Assembly: GCA_030836345.1 (NCBI GenBank)
Contig: JAURQA010000064.1
Coordinates: 1-6,752, forward strand
DNA: 6,752 nucleotides
Source: Bacteroidota bacterium
GTDB lineage: Bacteria > Bacteroidota > Bacteroidia > NS11-12g > UBA955
Direction: 5' to 3'
Position 1 is the stretch's first letter. Each line of letters starts with the position of its first letter. The position numbers and the translations under genes were made by a program. Below the pieces are notes generated by a model. It saw only the letters and a program-made list of their open reading frames with translations, was not told the DNA's origin and made no database searches. Below, piece after piece: positions 5,960 through 6,752 of the stretch.

Positions 5960-6752
5960 ATGAAAAACCTTAAAAACCTGGGTATCCTTATATGTCTTAC
6001 TGCAAGTACCCATCTATTCGCACAAGATGTTCAAGTTTCAGGATATGTTGTAGATATAACATCGGGTGAGAATATAGCAAAGGCAAGAGTATCCGTTCAA
6101 GGAGAAGCCGTTACGGCATCCAGCTATGGTTTTTATAGCGTTTCTGTTCCCAAAGGGAAAAACGACATTTTTATTACTGCAACTGGCTTTGAGCCTTTAA
6201 GCATTACGATTTCTATTTCTAAAGACACTACTATAGATTTAGAGATGGCTCCAATGGCCTCATACATGGGTCAAGTAGAAATTGTTGTAAAGAGAAAAGA
6301 TAATATTCGCAGCTTAGAGGTGGGAAACCAGCAAGTAAGTGGAGCAACCATCAAGAAAATTCCAGCTTTTTTAGGAGAAGCAGACGTAATAAAGGCCATA
6401 CAACTATTACCAGGAGTAACCACGGTAGGAGAGGGAGCTAGTGGTTTTAATGTTCGTGGAGGAGCCATCGATCAAAATTTAGTTTTATTGGACGAAGCCC
6501 CTGTATACAACTCCGCCCATTTATTTGGCTTCTTCAGCGTTTTTAATCCAGATGCAGTAAAAGAAGTGGAATTAACCAAAGGAGGAATTCCAGCAAACTA
6601 TGGAGGGCGATTGAGTTCAACATTAGACGTTAGAACCAAAGATGGAAACAATAAGAAATTTGGAGTAGAAGGTGGTGTCGGAACCATATTTAGCAGACTT
6701 TTAGTAGAAGGACCAATAAAAAAGAATAAAGCTTCTTTTGTAATTGCAGGAC
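5960..6752 (+). CDS. TonB-dependent outer-membrane receptor, N-terminal part (cut by right edge)
   Basis: The frame stays open to the window end, giving 264 residues of an outer-membrane active transporter. A Sec signal peptide spans residues 1-21 (basic start MKNLKNLG, hydrophobic core, likely cleavage LFA|QD). A carboxypeptidase-regulatory-like beta-sandwich domain (about 24-97, VSGYVVD...GFYSVSVP...ATGFEPL) follows, then a TonB-box-like segment QVEIVVKRK (105-113). The plug domain (about 125-230) contains IPAFLGEADVIKAIQLLPGV (134-153), GFNVRGG (162-168), LVLLDEAPVYN (174-184) and GGIPANYGGRLSS (208-220). The barrel begins near residue 235 and continues outside. This plug wording resembles the receptor class often followed in Bacteroidota by a DUF4249 lipoprotein gene (recalled, unchecked), rather than SusC. 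The substrate cannot be predicted. The start ATG is chosen by the signal peptide. Confidence 0.94.
   Translation, partial: MKNLKNLGILICLTASTHLFAQDVQVSGYVVDITSGENIAKARVSVQGEAVTASSYGFYSVSVPKGKNDIFITATGFEPLSITISISKDTTIDLEMAPMASYMGQVEIVVKRKDNIRSLEVGNQQVSGATIKKIPAFLGEADVIKAIQLLPGVTTVGEGASGFNVRGGAIDQNLVLLDEAPVYNSAHLFGFFSVFNPDAVKEVELTKGGIPANYGGRLSSTLDVRTKDGNNKKFGVEGGVGTIFSRLLVEGPIKKNKASFVIAG

Noticed and set aside
6271..6468. Minus-strand open frame opposite the TonB receptor
   Set aside because: It lies wholly within the receptor plug coding region, which has clear family motifs; the protein shows no recognisable features.

Overview
The window looks like chromosomal DNA from a member of the Bacteroidota, probably a flavobacterium-like lineage. 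The DNA is AT-rich. It encodes a RecQ with the long C-terminal extension typical of that phylum, an ECF sigma factor of the Bacteroidota type, and an outer-membrane TonB-dependent receptor whose plug is preceded by a carboxypeptidase-regulatory-like domain. Most starts have no Shine-Dalgarno sequence, and several carry matches to the Bacteroidota promoter form (TTG, about 20 nt, TAnnTTTG). The assignment rests on protein and promoter character only, because there is no rRNA or other marker in the window.

Left part, minus strand (1-1479): two envelope-polysaccharide genes read leftward as an apparent operon. kdsD/kpsF (arabinose-5-phosphate isomerase, Kdo pathway) comes first. manC (mannose-1-phosphate guanylyltransferase, GDP-mannose supply) follows through a one-base TAATG stop/start overlap and is cut by the left edge. 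A divergent intergenic region of about 130 bp (1480-1610) separates them from the rightward genes.

Right part, plus strand (1611-6752): recQ, a DNA helicase; an ECF sigma factor 25 bp behind it with no anti-sigma gene; citrate synthase (gltA); and the N-terminal 264 residues of a TonB-dependent receptor cut by the right edge. These are mostly housekeeping or envelope functions. The recQ-sigma pair may be co-transcribed, while gltA and the receptor sit behind gaps of roughly 100-200 bp with their own candidate promoters.

No RNA gene, CRISPR array, insertion sequence, prophage part or convincing rho-independent terminator was seen, and no gene-free stretch exceeds about 210 bp. I did not find a novel multi-gene system. 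The most useful second-look points are start-site and promoter issues: a gltA promoter lying inside an apparent N-terminal extension, a sigma-factor TTG start that coincides with promoter -7 boxes (possible leaderless mRNA), and an exact 11-bp direct repeat across the recQ stop. The orphan ECF sigma factor is also worth following.
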